Below, piece after piece: positions 38,562 to 47,151 of a DNA stretch of 64,000 nucleotides; position 1 is the stretch's first letter, and the number at the start of each line of letters is the position of its first letter. The notes under the pieces are model-generated. The model made no database searches. It was not told the DNA's origin and saw nothing but the letters and a program-made list of their open reading frames with translations. The position numbers were made by a program, and so were the translations under genes. This DNA is from Alphaproteobacteria bacterium (GTDB lineage Bacteria; Pseudomonadota; Alphaproteobacteria; Micropepsales; Micropepsaceae), in contig JADZAI010000050.1 of assembly GCA_020852655.1 (NCBI GenBank), positions 62,001 through 126,000 of the forward strand, written 5' to 3'.

Positions 38562-38585
38562 CGTTATATCCGAACAGATATAACG
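38562..38585. promoter_or_regulatory. perfect palindrome upstream of the decayed TonB receptor
   Basis: CGTTATATC and GATATAACG form perfect 9-base arms around the six bases CGAACA. It stands out for its low GC in a GC-rich genome and lies just upstream of the receptor remnant, where a metal- or ligand-responsive repressor would be expected to bind. Which regulator is unknown. The rest of 38524-38678 shows only a short CCTGC/GCAGG hairpin. Confidence 0.6.
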
Positions 38586-38678
38586 ATGGTCAACGCGTCC
38601 GGGAACGGGTCAAGCCTGCTTGGCAGGAGATCGCTTGACGGAGAGGAAAGCCGCGGACGTGCGCGACGCGACTATCGG

Positions 38679-40040
38679 TCAGTAGGCGTATTCGCCGAAA
38701 ACCTTGGTGACGTCGCCCTGCCACGCGCCGTGGAACTTGCGCAGGAGTTCTTCGGCCTTGGTCTCGTTGCGCTCCACGATCTGGCGGAGCGGTTGCAGGA
38801 AGCCGTCCTCCGAGCCGCCCATGCCGTCGAGGCGGGCGCGGCCCTTGAGGCCGGCGCTCGCGATCTCCAGCATGTGGGCGGCATAGTCGCGCAGGGTGCG
38901 GCCGCGGAACGGCGTCCTGAGGCCGAGCACCGGCACGGCGCTGCGCAGAGTCTGGCGCTCTTCCGCCGTCCAGTCCTTGACGAGGTCCCAGGCCGCGTCG
39001 AGCCCGGTCTGGTCGTAGAGCACGCCGACCCAGAGGGCGGGAAGCGCGCACAGGCTCTTCCACGAGCCGCCGTCGGCGCCGCGCATCTCGATATATTTCT
39101 TCAGGCGCACTTCCGGGAAGATCGTCGTCAGGTGGTCGGCCCAGTCGGAGAGCGTCGGCTTCTCGCCCGGCAGCGCGGGCAGCTTGCCGTTAAGGAAATC
39201 GCGGAAGGACTGGCCGCTCGCGTCGATATACTTGCCGTCGCGGTAGACGAAATACATCGGCACATCGAGCGCGTAGTCGACATAGCGCTCGAAGCCGAAG
39301 CCATCCTCGAAGACGAAGGGCAGCATGCCGGAGCGCGCGTTGTCGGTGTCGGTCCAGATCTGCGAGCGATAGGAGAGGAAGCCGTTCGGGCGCCCCTCGC
39401 GGAACGGCGAGTTGGCGAAGAGCGCCGTCGCGACGGGCTGGAGCGCGAAGGCGACGCGCAGCTTCTTCGCCATGTCGGCCTCGTCGGCGAAGTCGAGATT
39501 CACCTGCACGGTGCAGGTGCGCAGCATCATGTCGAGGCCGTAGCCGCCGACCTTCGGCATATAGGCGCGCATGATGTTGTAGCGCCCCTTGGGCATCACC
39601 GGCGTCTCATCGCGGCTGGCGACGGGATGGAAGCCGAGCCCCAGGAAGCCGAGCCCCAGATCGGTCGCGACCTGGCGCACCTGGTCGAGATGGGTGTTCA
39701 CCTCGCCGCAGGTCTCGTGGATCGTCTTCAGCGGCGCGCCGGAGAGCTCGAACTGGCCGCCCGGCTCCAGGCTGATCGCCGCCTTGCCCTGGGTCAGGCC
39801 GATCAGCGTCTCGCCCTCGCGCACCGGCTCCCAGCCGAAGCGCCGGAGCCCTTCCAGCAGCGCACGGATGCCGTTCTTCTCCTCGTAGGAGGGCGTGCGC
39901 AGGCTATCGAGATGGAAGCCGAACTTTTCGTGCTCAGTGCCGATGCGCCAGTCGGCCTTCGGCTTGCAGCCGGCTTCCAGGAAACCGGCCAGTTGATCGC
40001 GGCTCTCGATGAGGCCGCCGCCCTGCTGAGGCACGGACAT
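38679..40040 (-). CDS. gshA: glutamate-cysteine ligase, plant/alphaproteobacterial type
   Basis: The 453-residue enzyme makes gamma-glutamylcysteine, the first step of glutathione synthesis. It opens [30 protein letters not shown], the plant-type family signature. It then shows [28 protein letters not shown], and Cys residues at positions used for redox control in plant GCL. The length is normal. It is monocistronic; a CTGAAT/ATTCAG inverted repeat at 40088-40111 lies upstream. Confidence 0.96.
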   Translation of the reverse strand: MSVPQQGGGLIESRDQLAGFLEAGCKPKADWRIGTEHEKFGFHLDSLRTPSYEEKNGIRALLEGLRRFGWEPVREGETLIGLTQGKAAISLEPGGQFELSGAPLKTIHETCGEVNTHLDQVRQVATDLGLGFLGLGFHPVASRDETPVMPKGRYNIMRAYMPKVGGYGLDMMLRTCTVQVNLDFADEADMAKKLRVAFALQPVATALFANSPFREGRPNGFLSYRSQIWTDTDNARSGMLPFVFEDGFGFERYVDYALDVPMYFVYRDGKYIDASGQSFRDFLNGKLPALPGEKPTLSDWADHLTTIFPEVRLKKYIEMRGADGGSWKSLCALPALWVGVLYDQTGLDAAWDLVKDWTAEERQTLRSAVPVLGLRTPFRGRTLRDYAAHMLEIASAGLKGRARLDGMGGSEDGFLQPLRQIVERNETKAEELLRKFHGAWQGDVTKVFGEYAY

Positions 40041-40214
40041 CGTAAATTCCCCCTGCCCCGCCGACCCGTTCGCCGGCCGTGCGAATGCTGAATGCGCTGT
40101 TCCTTATTCAGATGGGGATGTGGCGCAGCGACTTCCCCGGTGCAAGGGGGCGCAGGCCTCATCGCGGCCGCAAGATGTCGCCATGCCTAACCTGCGAGCC
40201 GTTCGCGCCTTTCG

Positions 40215-40952
40215 CTATCCTAGGCGCGCCTGGAGGATCGCCAGCGTGGCGAGCGCGGCGGTATCGGCCCGCAGCAGCCGCGAACCGAGCGAAACGGGGA
40301 TAGTGCGGGCCAAGGCGCGGACCGCGGTGCGTTCCTCGGCGTCGAAGCCGCCCTCCGGGCCGATCAGGACACCCCACGGGCCCGGCGCGACGCCTTTCAG
40401 GGCCTCCAGCATCGGCGGCGCGCCGGCTTCGTCGCAGAAGACGAGATGCCGCTCGGCGGGCCAGGCGGCGAGCAGCTTCGCGAGCGGCAGGGGCTCACGG
40501 CAGGCGGGGACATCGAGCCGGGCGGACTGCTCCGCCGCCTCGACGGCGTTGGCCGCCATGCGCTCCACATTCACGCGGGTCACGATGGTGCGGTGGGTGA
40601 GCACTGGCTGGAGCACCGCGGCGCCGAGTTCGGTCGCCTTCTGGGCGACGAAATCGGCCGCCGTCTTCTTGATCGGCGCAAAGCAGAGCCAGATGTCGGG
40701 CGAGGCCGCCTGAGTGCGCGTCCGGCGGTCGCAGGCGGCGCGGGCGCCGCGCTTGCCGGCAATGTCGAGCACGGCGCGCCACTCGCCGTCGCGCCCGTTG
40801 AAGAGCTGCACCGCAACACCGTTCGCGGCCCGCATGACGTGCCGCAAGTAATGCGCCTGGCCGTCCGACAGTAGGATTTCGGCGCCGGCGCCGAGGTCGG
40901 CCTCGACGAACAGGCGCACCTTGCCGCCGGGCTCGGTCAGATCCTCGCTCAT
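40215..40952 (-). CDS. rsmE: 16S rRNA (uracil-1498-N3)-methyltransferase
   Basis: The 245-residue SPOUT-class methyltransferase has an N-terminal PUA-like domain (VRLFVEADLG, GQAHYLRHVMRAANG). A C-terminal trefoil-knot domain holds the SAM site: LIGPEGGFDAEER and VSLGSRLLRADTAALATLAIL. These are unmistakable RsmE motifs. The region from 40041 to 40214, up to gshA, has no gene that I can support. Confidence 0.96.
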   Translation of the reverse strand: MSEDLTEPGGKVRLFVEADLGAGAEILLSDGQAHYLRHVMRAANGVAVQLFNGRDGEWRAVLDIAGKRGARAACDRRTRTQAASPDIWLCFAPIKKTAADFVAQKATELGAAVLQPVLTHRTIVTRVNVERMAANAVEAAEQSARLDVPACREPLPLAKLLAAWPAERHLVFCDEAGAPPMLEALKGVAPGPWGVLIGPEGGFDAEERTAVRALARTIPVSLGSRLLRADTAALATLAILQARLG

Positions 40953-41000
40953 GCGGCGAGAGCTAATCGGCGCGCGGCGCGATGCAAAGCCCGATCTCGC

Positions 41001-41651
41001 TCAGGGCGGCTCGAAATGGATCGGCACCTGATAGTCGCCCGGCGAATGCTTCGGAAACGGCCAGGTCGAGACGGCGGCGGCCGCGGCCTTGCCGAAGCCG
41101 TAATTCGCCGGCGTCTCCTTCAGTATCTTTACCTTCTTCACATGGCCGTCGCGATGGACGGTGACGAGCAGCAGCACGTCGCCGCGAAGCATCTCGGCCT
41201 TGGCGACCTGCGGATAGACGGGCGCGGTGTAGTTGGCGAGCGGCTGGCCGGCGGGATCGGTCGGCGGCGCCTCGCCCGCGCGGCTCGGCGTCTCGGTCTT
41301 GAAGACATGCTCGACGACATACTGGCCGGGCTTGCCCGCTTTGAACGTCCAGCGCTTCACGGCCCGCAGCGTCGCCGCGCCGAAGCCCTCGCCGCCCGGC
41401 TCCTCGTTCAGCACCACGCCGCGCGTGATCGCGCCCTTCTCGTCGACATAGACCAGCACCACCGCATTGCCGCCGATGGCCCGCCGCAGGGCAGAGGGCG
41501 GATAGTCGGGCGGAATGCGCGTCAGCGGCTCCGCCACCGCCGCCGGCTCCTCCTTCACCTGCGTCTCCACATGTGCCGTGGCGCGCGGCGCGACGGACAG
41601 GACCAGGGCGGCAGCGAGGGCGATTGCGATACGCGTACCGAGGGGCTTCAT
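41001..41651 (-). CDS. periplasmic protein with two TonB C-terminal domains
   Basis: The 216-residue product has a signal peptide (MKPLGTRIAIALAAALVLSVAPRATA) and two copies of the TonB_C fold. Copy 1 is YPPSALRRAIGGNAVVLVYVDEKG to LRAVKRWTFKAG; copy 2 is YPQVAKAEMLRGDVLLLVTVHRDG to AAAAVSTWPFPK. There is no N-terminal transmembrane anchor or long proline spacer as in a true TonB, so it cannot transduce energy in the usual way. It might instead bind TonB boxes or peptidoglycan, which is inference. Confidence 0.82.
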   Translation of the reverse strand: MKPLGTRIAIALAAALVLSVAPRATAHVETQVKEEPAAVAEPLTRIPPDYPPSALRRAIGGNAVVLVYVDEKGAITRGVVLNEEPGGEGFGAATLRAVKRWTFKAGKPGQYVVEHVFKTETPSRAGEAPPTDPAGQPLANYTAPVYPQVAKAEMLRGDVLLLVTVHRDGHVKKVKILKETPANYGFGKAAAAAVSTWPFPKHSPGDYQVPIHFEPP

Positions 41652-41705
41652 GTCGGCTTTCCCCCTTCTTCGCCGCCATGATATTCAATGCCGAGAGGAT
41701 AGACC

Positions 41706-41900
41706 ATGGCGCACGAACGCATCCGGCGAAATCCCAAAGTCATGGGCGGGCAACCCGTGATCGCCGGTACGCGCATACCTGTCGCCACGATTTTGGATGA
41801 TATGGCAACCGGATCGTCCGAAGATGACGTCCTCTCGGACTATCCACATCTGACGTTAGAAGACATCAAGGCTGCGATCGCCTACTCCGACGTCAATTGA
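41706..41900 (+). CDS. DUF433 family protein, VapB45-like antitoxin
   Basis: The 64-residue protein has the compact DUF433 signature: RNPKVMGGQPVIAGTRIPVATIL, then SSEDDVLSDYPHLTLEDIKAAIAY. Such proteins are usually the antitoxin half of a pair with a PIN-like DUF5615 toxin located immediately downstream. Here the ubiA start is 36 bases downstream and no toxin frame exists. It is therefore an orphan, perhaps a leftover or a stand-alone DNA-binding protein. Confidence 0.88.
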   Translation: MAHERIRRNPKVMGGQPVIAGTRIPVATILDDMATGSSEDDVLSDYPHLTLEDIKAAIAYSDVN

Positions 41901-41936
41901 CGATGACTGGCCGGCCGAAGTGAATCTGTTTCTCCT

Positions 41937-42890
41937 GTGACCGCCCGCGCCAAGCCCGCCGATGCCGTGCGCCTGTCATGGGTCGACCGCGCGCCTGCGG
42001 CCGTGCAGCCCTTCCTGCGGCTGGCGCGGTTCGATCGGCCGATCGGGTTCTGGCTGCTGTTCTGGCCCTGCGCTTTCGGCCTCGCGCTGGCGGCGGTGGG
42101 CACGCAGGCCGGGATCGGGCGGCTGCTTTGGTACGGCGCGCTGTTCGCCGTCGGCGCCATCGCGATGCGGGCCGCGGGCTGCGTCTGGAACGACATCACC
42201 GACCGCGACATCGATGCGCAGGTCGCGCGCACACGGGGCCGGCCGATCCCGTCGGGCGCCGTCTCGGTGCGCGGCGCGGCGCTCTTCATGGCGGCGCTGC
42301 TGCTGATCGGCCTCGCCGTGCTGCTCCAGTTCAACATCTTCGCCGTCGCGCTCGGCTTCGCCTCGATGGTGCCGGTCGCGATCTATCCCTTCATGAAGCG
42401 CATCACGCACTGGCCGCAGGCGGTGCTGGGCATCGCCTTCAACTGGGGCGCGCTGATGGGCTGGGCCGCCGTGTACGGCAATCTGACGCCGGCGCCGTGG
42501 CTGCTCTTCTGCGGCTGCGTGCTGTGGACCATCGGCTACGACACGGTCTACGCCCACCAGGACAAGGAGGACGACGCGGTCGTCGGCGTGAAGTCGACGG
42601 CGCTGCTGTTCGGCCGCGCGACCAAGCCGCTGCTCTGGCTCTTCTACGGCGGCGCGATCGCCTGCTGGGTCGCCGCCTGCCTGATGGTGCGCACCCACCA
42701 GGCGGCCTATCTCGGCCTGGCGCTGATGGCCTTGCAGCTCGCGAGCCAGATCATGCGCGTGAAGCTGGACGATGCGAATTCCTGCCTCGCCGTGTTCCGT
42801 TCCAACCGCGACGCCGGGGCGATCCTCTTCTTCAGCCTCCTCGCCGGCGCGGCGCTGGAGCGTTCGGTGATGGATCAGTTCACCTTTTGA
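41937..42890 (+). CDS. ubiA: 4-hydroxybenzoate polyprenyltransferase
   Basis: The 317-residue integral membrane enzyme of ubiquinone synthesis transfers the polyprenyl tail to 4-hydroxybenzoate. The first aspartate motif is CVWNDITDRDIDAQVARTRGRP and the second is YAHQDKEDDAVVGVKSTA. About eight or nine helices are present, and RLARFDRPIGFWLLFWPC is the typical opening. The GTG start lacks a clear ribosome site; an in-frame GTG ten codons later is possible. Confidence 0.95.
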   Translation: MTARAKPADAVRLSWVDRAPAAVQPFLRLARFDRPIGFWLLFWPCAFGLALAAVGTQAGIGRLLWYGALFAVGAIAMRAAGCVWNDITDRDIDAQVARTRGRPIPSGAVSVRGAALFMAALLLIGLAVLLQFNIFAVALGFASMVPVAIYPFMKRITHWPQAVLGIAFNWGALMGWAAVYGNLTPAPWLLFCGCVLWTIGYDTVYAHQDKEDDAVVGVKSTALLFGRATKPLLWLFYGGAIACWVAACLMVRTHQAAYLGLALMALQLASQIMRVKLDDANSCLAVFRSNRDAGAILFFSLLAGAALERSVMDQFTF

Positions 42891-42919
42891 CGGGCTTACG
42901 TTTGCGGTAAGCTGAGGCC

Positions 42920-43909
42920 ATGAGCGTCTATCAACGGGTCAAGGCCGCCGACCTCTTCACGCCGGCCGAACTGGAGCGCATCCGCCATCCCTCCGACCTG
43001 CTGGGCACGCTGGTCGTGCTGCATTGCTGGGCGGTCATCCTCGGCGCGATGGCGCTGACGGCGTGGCAGTGGTGGCTCGCGCCCCTCGCCTTCATGGTGA
43101 TCGGAGCGCGCCAGCTCGGCCTCGGCATCCTGATGCATGACGCGGCGCATGGCGTGCTGACGAAATCGAAGGGGCTCAACGATATTCTCGGCCAGTGGCT
43201 CTGCGCCTATCCCGTCGGCACCGACCTCGCGCCCTATCGCGTCTATCACCTCAAGCATCACCGGCGCACGCAGCAGGAGGACGATCCCGACCTCGAACTG
43301 TCGGCGCATTTCCCGATCACCCCGGCGAGCTTCCGGCGCAAGGTGATCCGCGACCTCACCGGGCAGACCGGCTACCAGCAGCGCAAGGCGGCCTTCGCCA
43401 ATGCCATCAGGCGTGGCAAGTGGGCGACGCTGGCGGGCTGGGGCGTCACCAACGCCCTCCTGCTCGGTGGCTGCATCGCCGCGGGTTATTGGTGGCTCTA
43501 TCCCCTGCTCTGGATCGCCCCGCTGCTGACCTGGTTCCAGCTTATCACGCGCGTGCGGAACATCGCCGAGCACGCCGTCGTGCCGGACAATGACGATCCC
43601 TTCCGCAACGCGCGCACGACGAAGACCAATTTGCTGACCAGCGCGCTGCTCGCCCCGTACTGGGTGAACTACCACGTCGAGCATCATCTGCTGTTCTGGG
43701 TGCCCTGCTATCGCCTGCCGGTGATGCACAGGATGATGCTGGCCAAGGGCTACGGCACGCGGATGGAATTGCGGCCCGGCTATGTCGACGTGATCCGCCA
43801 GGCGACCTCGCGTCCGCCCGGCCAGGGCGGCGCGGAAGGCGGCCGCGGACGCCGCCGGCGCAACACCATGATCGAAGGCGCCGGCGCCGAAATTCCGGCA
43901 ACGAACTAA
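42920..43909 (+). CDS. membrane fatty acid desaturase
   Basis: The 329-residue diiron membrane enzyme has three histidine boxes in order: HDAAHG (about residue 74), HLKHHRRT (about 110) and HVEHHLLFWVPCYRLP (about 253). Hydrophobic helix pairs lie between them. This is the FA_desaturase family; beta-carotene ketolase/hydroxylase relatives and sphingolipid desaturases share the fold, so the substrate is open. It lies 29 bases after ubiA and may be co-transcribed. Confidence 0.9.
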   Translation: MSVYQRVKAADLFTPAELERIRHPSDLLGTLVVLHCWAVILGAMALTAWQWWLAPLAFMVIGARQLGLGILMHDAAHGVLTKSKGLNDILGQWLCAYPVGTDLAPYRVYHLKHHRRTQQEDDPDLELSAHFPITPASFRRKVIRDLTGQTGYQQRKAAFANAIRRGKWATLAGWGVTNALLLGGCIAAGYWWLYPLLWIAPLLTWFQLITRVRNIAEHAVVPDNDDPFRNARTTKTNLLTSALLAPYWVNYHVEHHLLFWVPCYRLPVMHRMMLAKGYGTRMELRPGYVDVIRQATSRPPGQGGAEGGRGRRRRNTMIEGAGAEIPATN

Positions 43910-44014
43910 CGCGGCGCGGCCGGCGAAGCGCCCCGCACTTCGGCGTGATCCCGGTGGGCGGTTCTTGACGTGCAGCGCCGCGCGCTCACAATTTGCGTGG
44001 GGAATGGATTGGTC

Positions 44015-44320
44015 ATGCAGAAGAGATTGGCATTCGGGGCGGGCCTTATCGCTGTCGCGCTCGGCGCGAGCGCCTGCACCCACAACAAGGAAAACGCCCG
44101 GCTCGCGGCCCAGGAGCGCGAAACGGCGAAGATGGCAGCCCTCGATCAGGAAGACGTCATCTGCAAGGAATACATCGAGACCGCCAGCCGGTTGCGCAAG
44201 CAGAAGGTTTGCCGCACCAGGGCGCAATGGGCGGAGCTCGAAAAGAACAGCAAGGACTTCGTGAAAGACATCGAGCGGCGGGGTGCGGCCCAGCCGGGCG
44301 GCGATTCCCTGGGACCTTGA
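44015..44320 (+). CDS. small lipoprotein of unknown function
   Basis: The 101-residue product has a signal sequence and lipobox-like end (LGASAC, Cys 21). A short charged helical domain follows with two further Cys (DVICKEYIETASRLRKQKVCRTRAQWAELEKNSKDFV). A TTGACG hexamer at 43965 may be a -35 element. The stop overlaps a TTG start of the methyltransferase gene. Similar short helical lipoproteins are common in this class; the function is unknown. Confidence 0.75.
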   Translation: MQKRLAFGAGLIAVALGASACTHNKENARLAAQERETAKMAALDQEDVICKEYIETASRLRKQKVCRTRAQWAELEKNSKDFVKDIERRGAAQPGGDSLGP

Positions 44321-44997
44321 CGCCGCTGCCGGGTGCCGACGGCGAACGGCAGCGGCGGCGCGCCTTCATTGGGGCCAACACGAGCTGGGTGCGGCCGCCG
44401 CATGTCCCCGAGATCGAGCTTCGCCTCGCGGCCGAAGTCTATCCGATCTGGCGGATGACAGAGGAAGAGCTGGCGGCGCAGGGCGTGCCGCCGCCCTTCT
44501 GGGCCTTCGCCTGGGCCGGCGGCCAGGCCGCGGCGCGCTATATCCTAGACCATCCCGAGATCGTCCGCGGCCAGCGCGTGCTGGACGTCGGCAGCGGCTC
44601 CGGCCTTTGCGCCATCGCGGCCGGCCTGGCGGGCGCGGCCACCCTTGTCGCGGCCGACATCGATCCCTTCGCGCGCGAGGCGGCCGTGCTGAACGCCGCG
44701 CGCGCCGGAATCGTGCTCGAAGCGACCGACGCGGATCAGGTCGGACGCGACGGCGGCTGGGACGTGGTCATCGTCGGCGACCTCTTCTACGAAAATCCCC
44801 TCGCTGCCCGCGTCGAGGCCTGGGCACGCGGGCTGGTGAGGCGCGGCGCGACCGTGCTCGTCGGCGATCCCGGGCGCAGCTATCTGCCGCGCGCCGGCCT
44901 CTCGCTGCTCGCCGAATACGCGGTCGCGACGACGCGCGAACTCGAGGACAACGAGGTCCGCCGCACCCGCGTCTATCGCATGGACGCTTCCGCCTGA
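44317..44997 (+). CDS. SAM-dependent methyltransferase, ETF-beta lysine methyltransferase-like
   Basis: The 226-residue class I methyltransferase has the SAM loop VLDVGSGSGLCAIAAGLAGA and AADIDPFAREAAVLNA. The motif DVVIVGDLFYENPLA, the end DPGRSYLPRAGLSLLAEY and the FWAFAWAGGQAAARYILDHP opening match the ETFBKMT/PrmA-like group. That group methylates lysines on the electron-transfer flavoprotein beta subunit. The start is probably the TTG at 44317, whose TTGA overlaps the lipoprotein stop. Confidence 0.8.
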   Translation: MTPLPGADGERQRRRAFIGANTSWVRPPHVPEIELRLAAEVYPIWRMTEEELAAQGVPPPFWAFAWAGGQAAARYILDHPEIVRGQRVLDVGSGSGLCAIAAGLAGAATLVAADIDPFAREAAVLNAARAGIVLEATDADQVGRDGGWDVVIVGDLFYENPLAARVEAWARGLVRRGATVLVGDPGRSYLPRAGLSLLAEYAVATTRELEDNEVRRTRVYRMDASA

Positions 44998-45038
44998 TCG
45001 GCTATGAGTGAGGCTCCACGGGCGCGGGGCCGATTCGC

Positions 45039-45443
45039 ATGCTGATCACCCATATGCAGGTGTTCGCCCTCTATGCGGGGCTCTCGGGCCTCATCGTCCT
45101 CATCCTCGCCGTTCTCGTCTCGCGCGCCCGCCGCAAATACGGCGTCGCGCTCGGCGAAGGCGGCCACCCCGCCCTCCAGCAAGCGGTGCGGGCGCACGGC
45201 AACGCCTCCGAATACGTGCCGATCGTGCTCGTGCTGCTGCTGACGCTGGCAAGCATGAAGGCGTCGATCTGGCTGATCCACCTGGTCGGCGCGATGCTGG
45301 TCTTCGGCCGCATCCTGCACGGCATCGGGCTGCACCAGAGCGCCGGCCTCTCGGTCGGGCGCGGGCTCGGCATGGCGCTCACCTGGGCGGCGCTGCTGGT
45401 CGCCGCCGCGGCCTGCCTCTTCTACGCGCTGAAGGCCGGGTGA
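45039..45443 (+). CDS. MAPEG family membrane protein
   Basis: The 134-residue protein has four membrane helices. The family hallmark after helix 1 is RRKYGVALGEGGHPALQQAVRAHGNASEYVPIVLVLLLTL; GRILHGIGLHQSAG is also typical. The family includes glutathione-dependent enzymes of eukaryotes and uncharacterised bacterial members. Its stop overlaps the next start (TGATG). Confidence 0.9.
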   Translation: MLITHMQVFALYAGLSGLIVLILAVLVSRARRKYGVALGEGGHPALQQAVRAHGNASEYVPIVLVLLLTLASMKASIWLIHLVGAMLVFGRILHGIGLHQSAGLSVGRGLGMALTWAALLVAAAACLFYALKAG

Positions 45444-45814
45444 TGGAGTTCCTGACCGGCGCGCTCGGACCGTCCTTCGCGCTCTATGCCGGCGCCGCCG
45501 GGCTGCTGGCCGGCCTCGGCCTCGTCCGCCGCGCGCCGGTGACGGGGTCCGCCCCGGACCTCGTGGCGCTCTGGGCGCCGCTCGGCATCGGCGCGCTCGC
45601 GACCGCCTTCGCGATGGCGGCGCCCTCCGACATCCGCCTCACGGCCGGCGCCCTGCTCCTCATCGGCCTCGCCTTCATGGCCGCAGCGCCGCAGCGGGCC
45701 GATGTTATGCCGCCGGGGCGCCGGCTCGGCCTGCTTCTGGTGGTTGCGTCGGTCGCCGTCGCGCTCGCGGGCGCTTTCCTTTCGGTCCCGGACGCCCCAA
45801 ATAGCCCCGTATGA
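45443..45814 (+). CDS. small four-helix membrane protein of unknown function
   Basis: The 123-residue protein is almost entirely hydrophobic: four predicted helices separated by short loops (FALYAGAAGLLAGLGLV, LWAPLGIGALATAFAM, TAGALLLIGLAFMAA, LGLLLVVASVAVALAGAFL). Its ATG shares a base with the MAPEG stop and its stop overlaps the tldE ATG (ATGA). It is thus sandwiched and coupled on both sides. I do not recognise the family. Confidence 0.7.
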   Translation: MEFLTGALGPSFALYAGAAGLLAGLGLVRRAPVTGSAPDLVALWAPLGIGALATAFAMAAPSDIRLTAGALLLIGLAFMAAAPQRADVMPPGRRLGLLLVVASVAVALAGAFLSVPDAPNSPV

Positions 45815-47151
45815 AGAAAAGCGAAGCGCTGGACCGGCTGAACGACCTCATTGCGGAGGCGCGCCGCCTGGGCGCCGATGCGGCGGATGCGATCTATGTG
45901 GAGAGCGCGTCGCTCGGGATATCCTACCGGATGCGGGAACTGGAGGATGTCGAGCGTTCCGAATCGCTGGACATCGGGCTCCGCGCCTTCGTCGGCCAGC
46001 GCCAGGCGATTTCCTCCACCACCGACCTCCGCCCCTCGTCGCTGAAGGCGCTCGCCGAGCGCGTCGTCGGCATGGCGAAGACGGCGCCCGAAGACAGATA
46101 TTGCGGCCTCGCCGACCCGGCCATGCTGGCGAAAGAGTTCCCCGCGCTCGACCTTGCCGATGACGCAGAACCGGGCGCCGAGCGGCTGAAGACGATGGCC
46201 GCGGCCGCCGAGGGCGCTGCGCTCGCCGTGCCCGGCGTCACCAATTCGGAAGGCGCCAGTGCGAGCTGGGGCCGCAGCGTCGTCGCCCTCGCGACCTCGG
46301 GCGGCTTCGCCGGCGCCTATGCCGGGACCTCGCAAAGCGTTTCCGTCAGCGTGCTCGCCGGCGAAGGCACCGCGATGGAGCGCGACTACGAGTTCACCTC
46401 GGCCCGCCACATGTCGGATCTCGGCGATCCCGAAGAGGTCGGGCGCAAGGCGGCCGAGCTGGCGCTGCGCCGGCTCCATCCGCGCAAGGCGAAGACCGCG
46501 TCCGTTCCGATCGTCTACGATCCCCGCGTTTCGACCAGCCTGCTCGGCCATTTCGCCGGGGCCATCAACGGCGCTTCGATCGCCCGCGGCGTGTCGTTCC
46601 TGAAGGACAAGATGGGCCAGCGCGTCTTCGCGCCGGGCATCACGGTGGTGGACGACCCCCACATCGTGCGCGGCCTCCGCTCCAAGCCTTTCGACGGCGA
46701 AGGCGTCGCGAACGCCAGGCGGCTGCTCGTCGAGGACGGCGCGCTGACGACGTGGATGCTGGATTCGACCGCCGGCCGCCAGCTCGGCCTCTCATCGACC
46801 GGACATGCGGCGCGTGGCACCGGCGGGCCGCCCTCGCCTGCCCCGACCAATCTCTACATGGCCGCCGGCGCGGTCAGCCCGCGCGAGCTGATGTCGGACA
46901 TCAAGCAGGGCTTCTACGTCACCGAGCTGATCGGCATGGGCGTCAACGGCGTCACCGGCGACTACAGCCGCGGCGCCTCGGGCTTCTGGATCGAGAACGG
47001 CGAGCTCGCCTATCCGGTCAACGAGATCACCATCGCCGGCAACCTCACCGATATGTTCGCGCGGCTGGTGCCGGCGGACGACCTCGTCTTCCGCTACGGC
47101 ACCAACGTGCCGACGGTCCGCATCGAAGGCATGACCATTGCCGGCGCGTGA
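45811..47151 (+). CDS. pmbA: metalloprotease-partner TldE (PmbA)
   Basis: The 446-residue subunit pairs with TldD. It lacks the HExxxH site, as expected for TldE. Family segments are ISYRMRELEDVERSESLDIGLRAFVGQRQA, LLGHFAGAINGASIARGVSFLKD, GHAARGTGGPPSPAPTNLYMA and FYVTELIGMGVNGVTGDYSRGASGFWIENG. It lies about 14 kb from tldD, on the same strand, in a different transcription unit that ends in the phosphatase and lipid A genes. Confidence 0.95.
   Translation: MKKSEALDRLNDLIAEARRLGADAADAIYVESASLGISYRMRELEDVERSESLDIGLRAFVGQRQAISSTTDLRPSSLKALAERVVGMAKTAPEDRYCGLADPAMLAKEFPALDLADDAEPGAERLKTMAAAAEGAALAVPGVTNSEGASASWGRSVVALATSGGFAGAYAGTSQSVSVSVLAGEGTAMERDYEFTSARHMSDLGDPEEVGRKAAELALRRLHPRKAKTASVPIVYDPRVSTSLLGHFAGAINGASIARGVSFLKDKMGQRVFAPGITVVDDPHIVRGLRSKPFDGEGVANARRLLVEDGALTTWMLDSTAGRQLGLSSTGHAARGTGGPPSPAPTNLYMAAGAVSPRELMSDIKQGFYVTELIGMGVNGVTGDYSRGASGFWIENGELAYPVNEITIAGNLTDMFARLVPADDLVFRYGTNVPTVRIEGMTIAGA

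Noticed and set aside
38562-38585. A Zur box for the palindrome before the TonB receptor
   Set aside because: GTTATA and TATAAC are present, but the spacing of ten bases is far wider than in known Zur sites, so I leave the regulator unnamed.
41901-41936. A DUF5615 toxin gene after the DUF433 gene
   Set aside because: Every frame stops within a few codons and the interval is only 36 bases.
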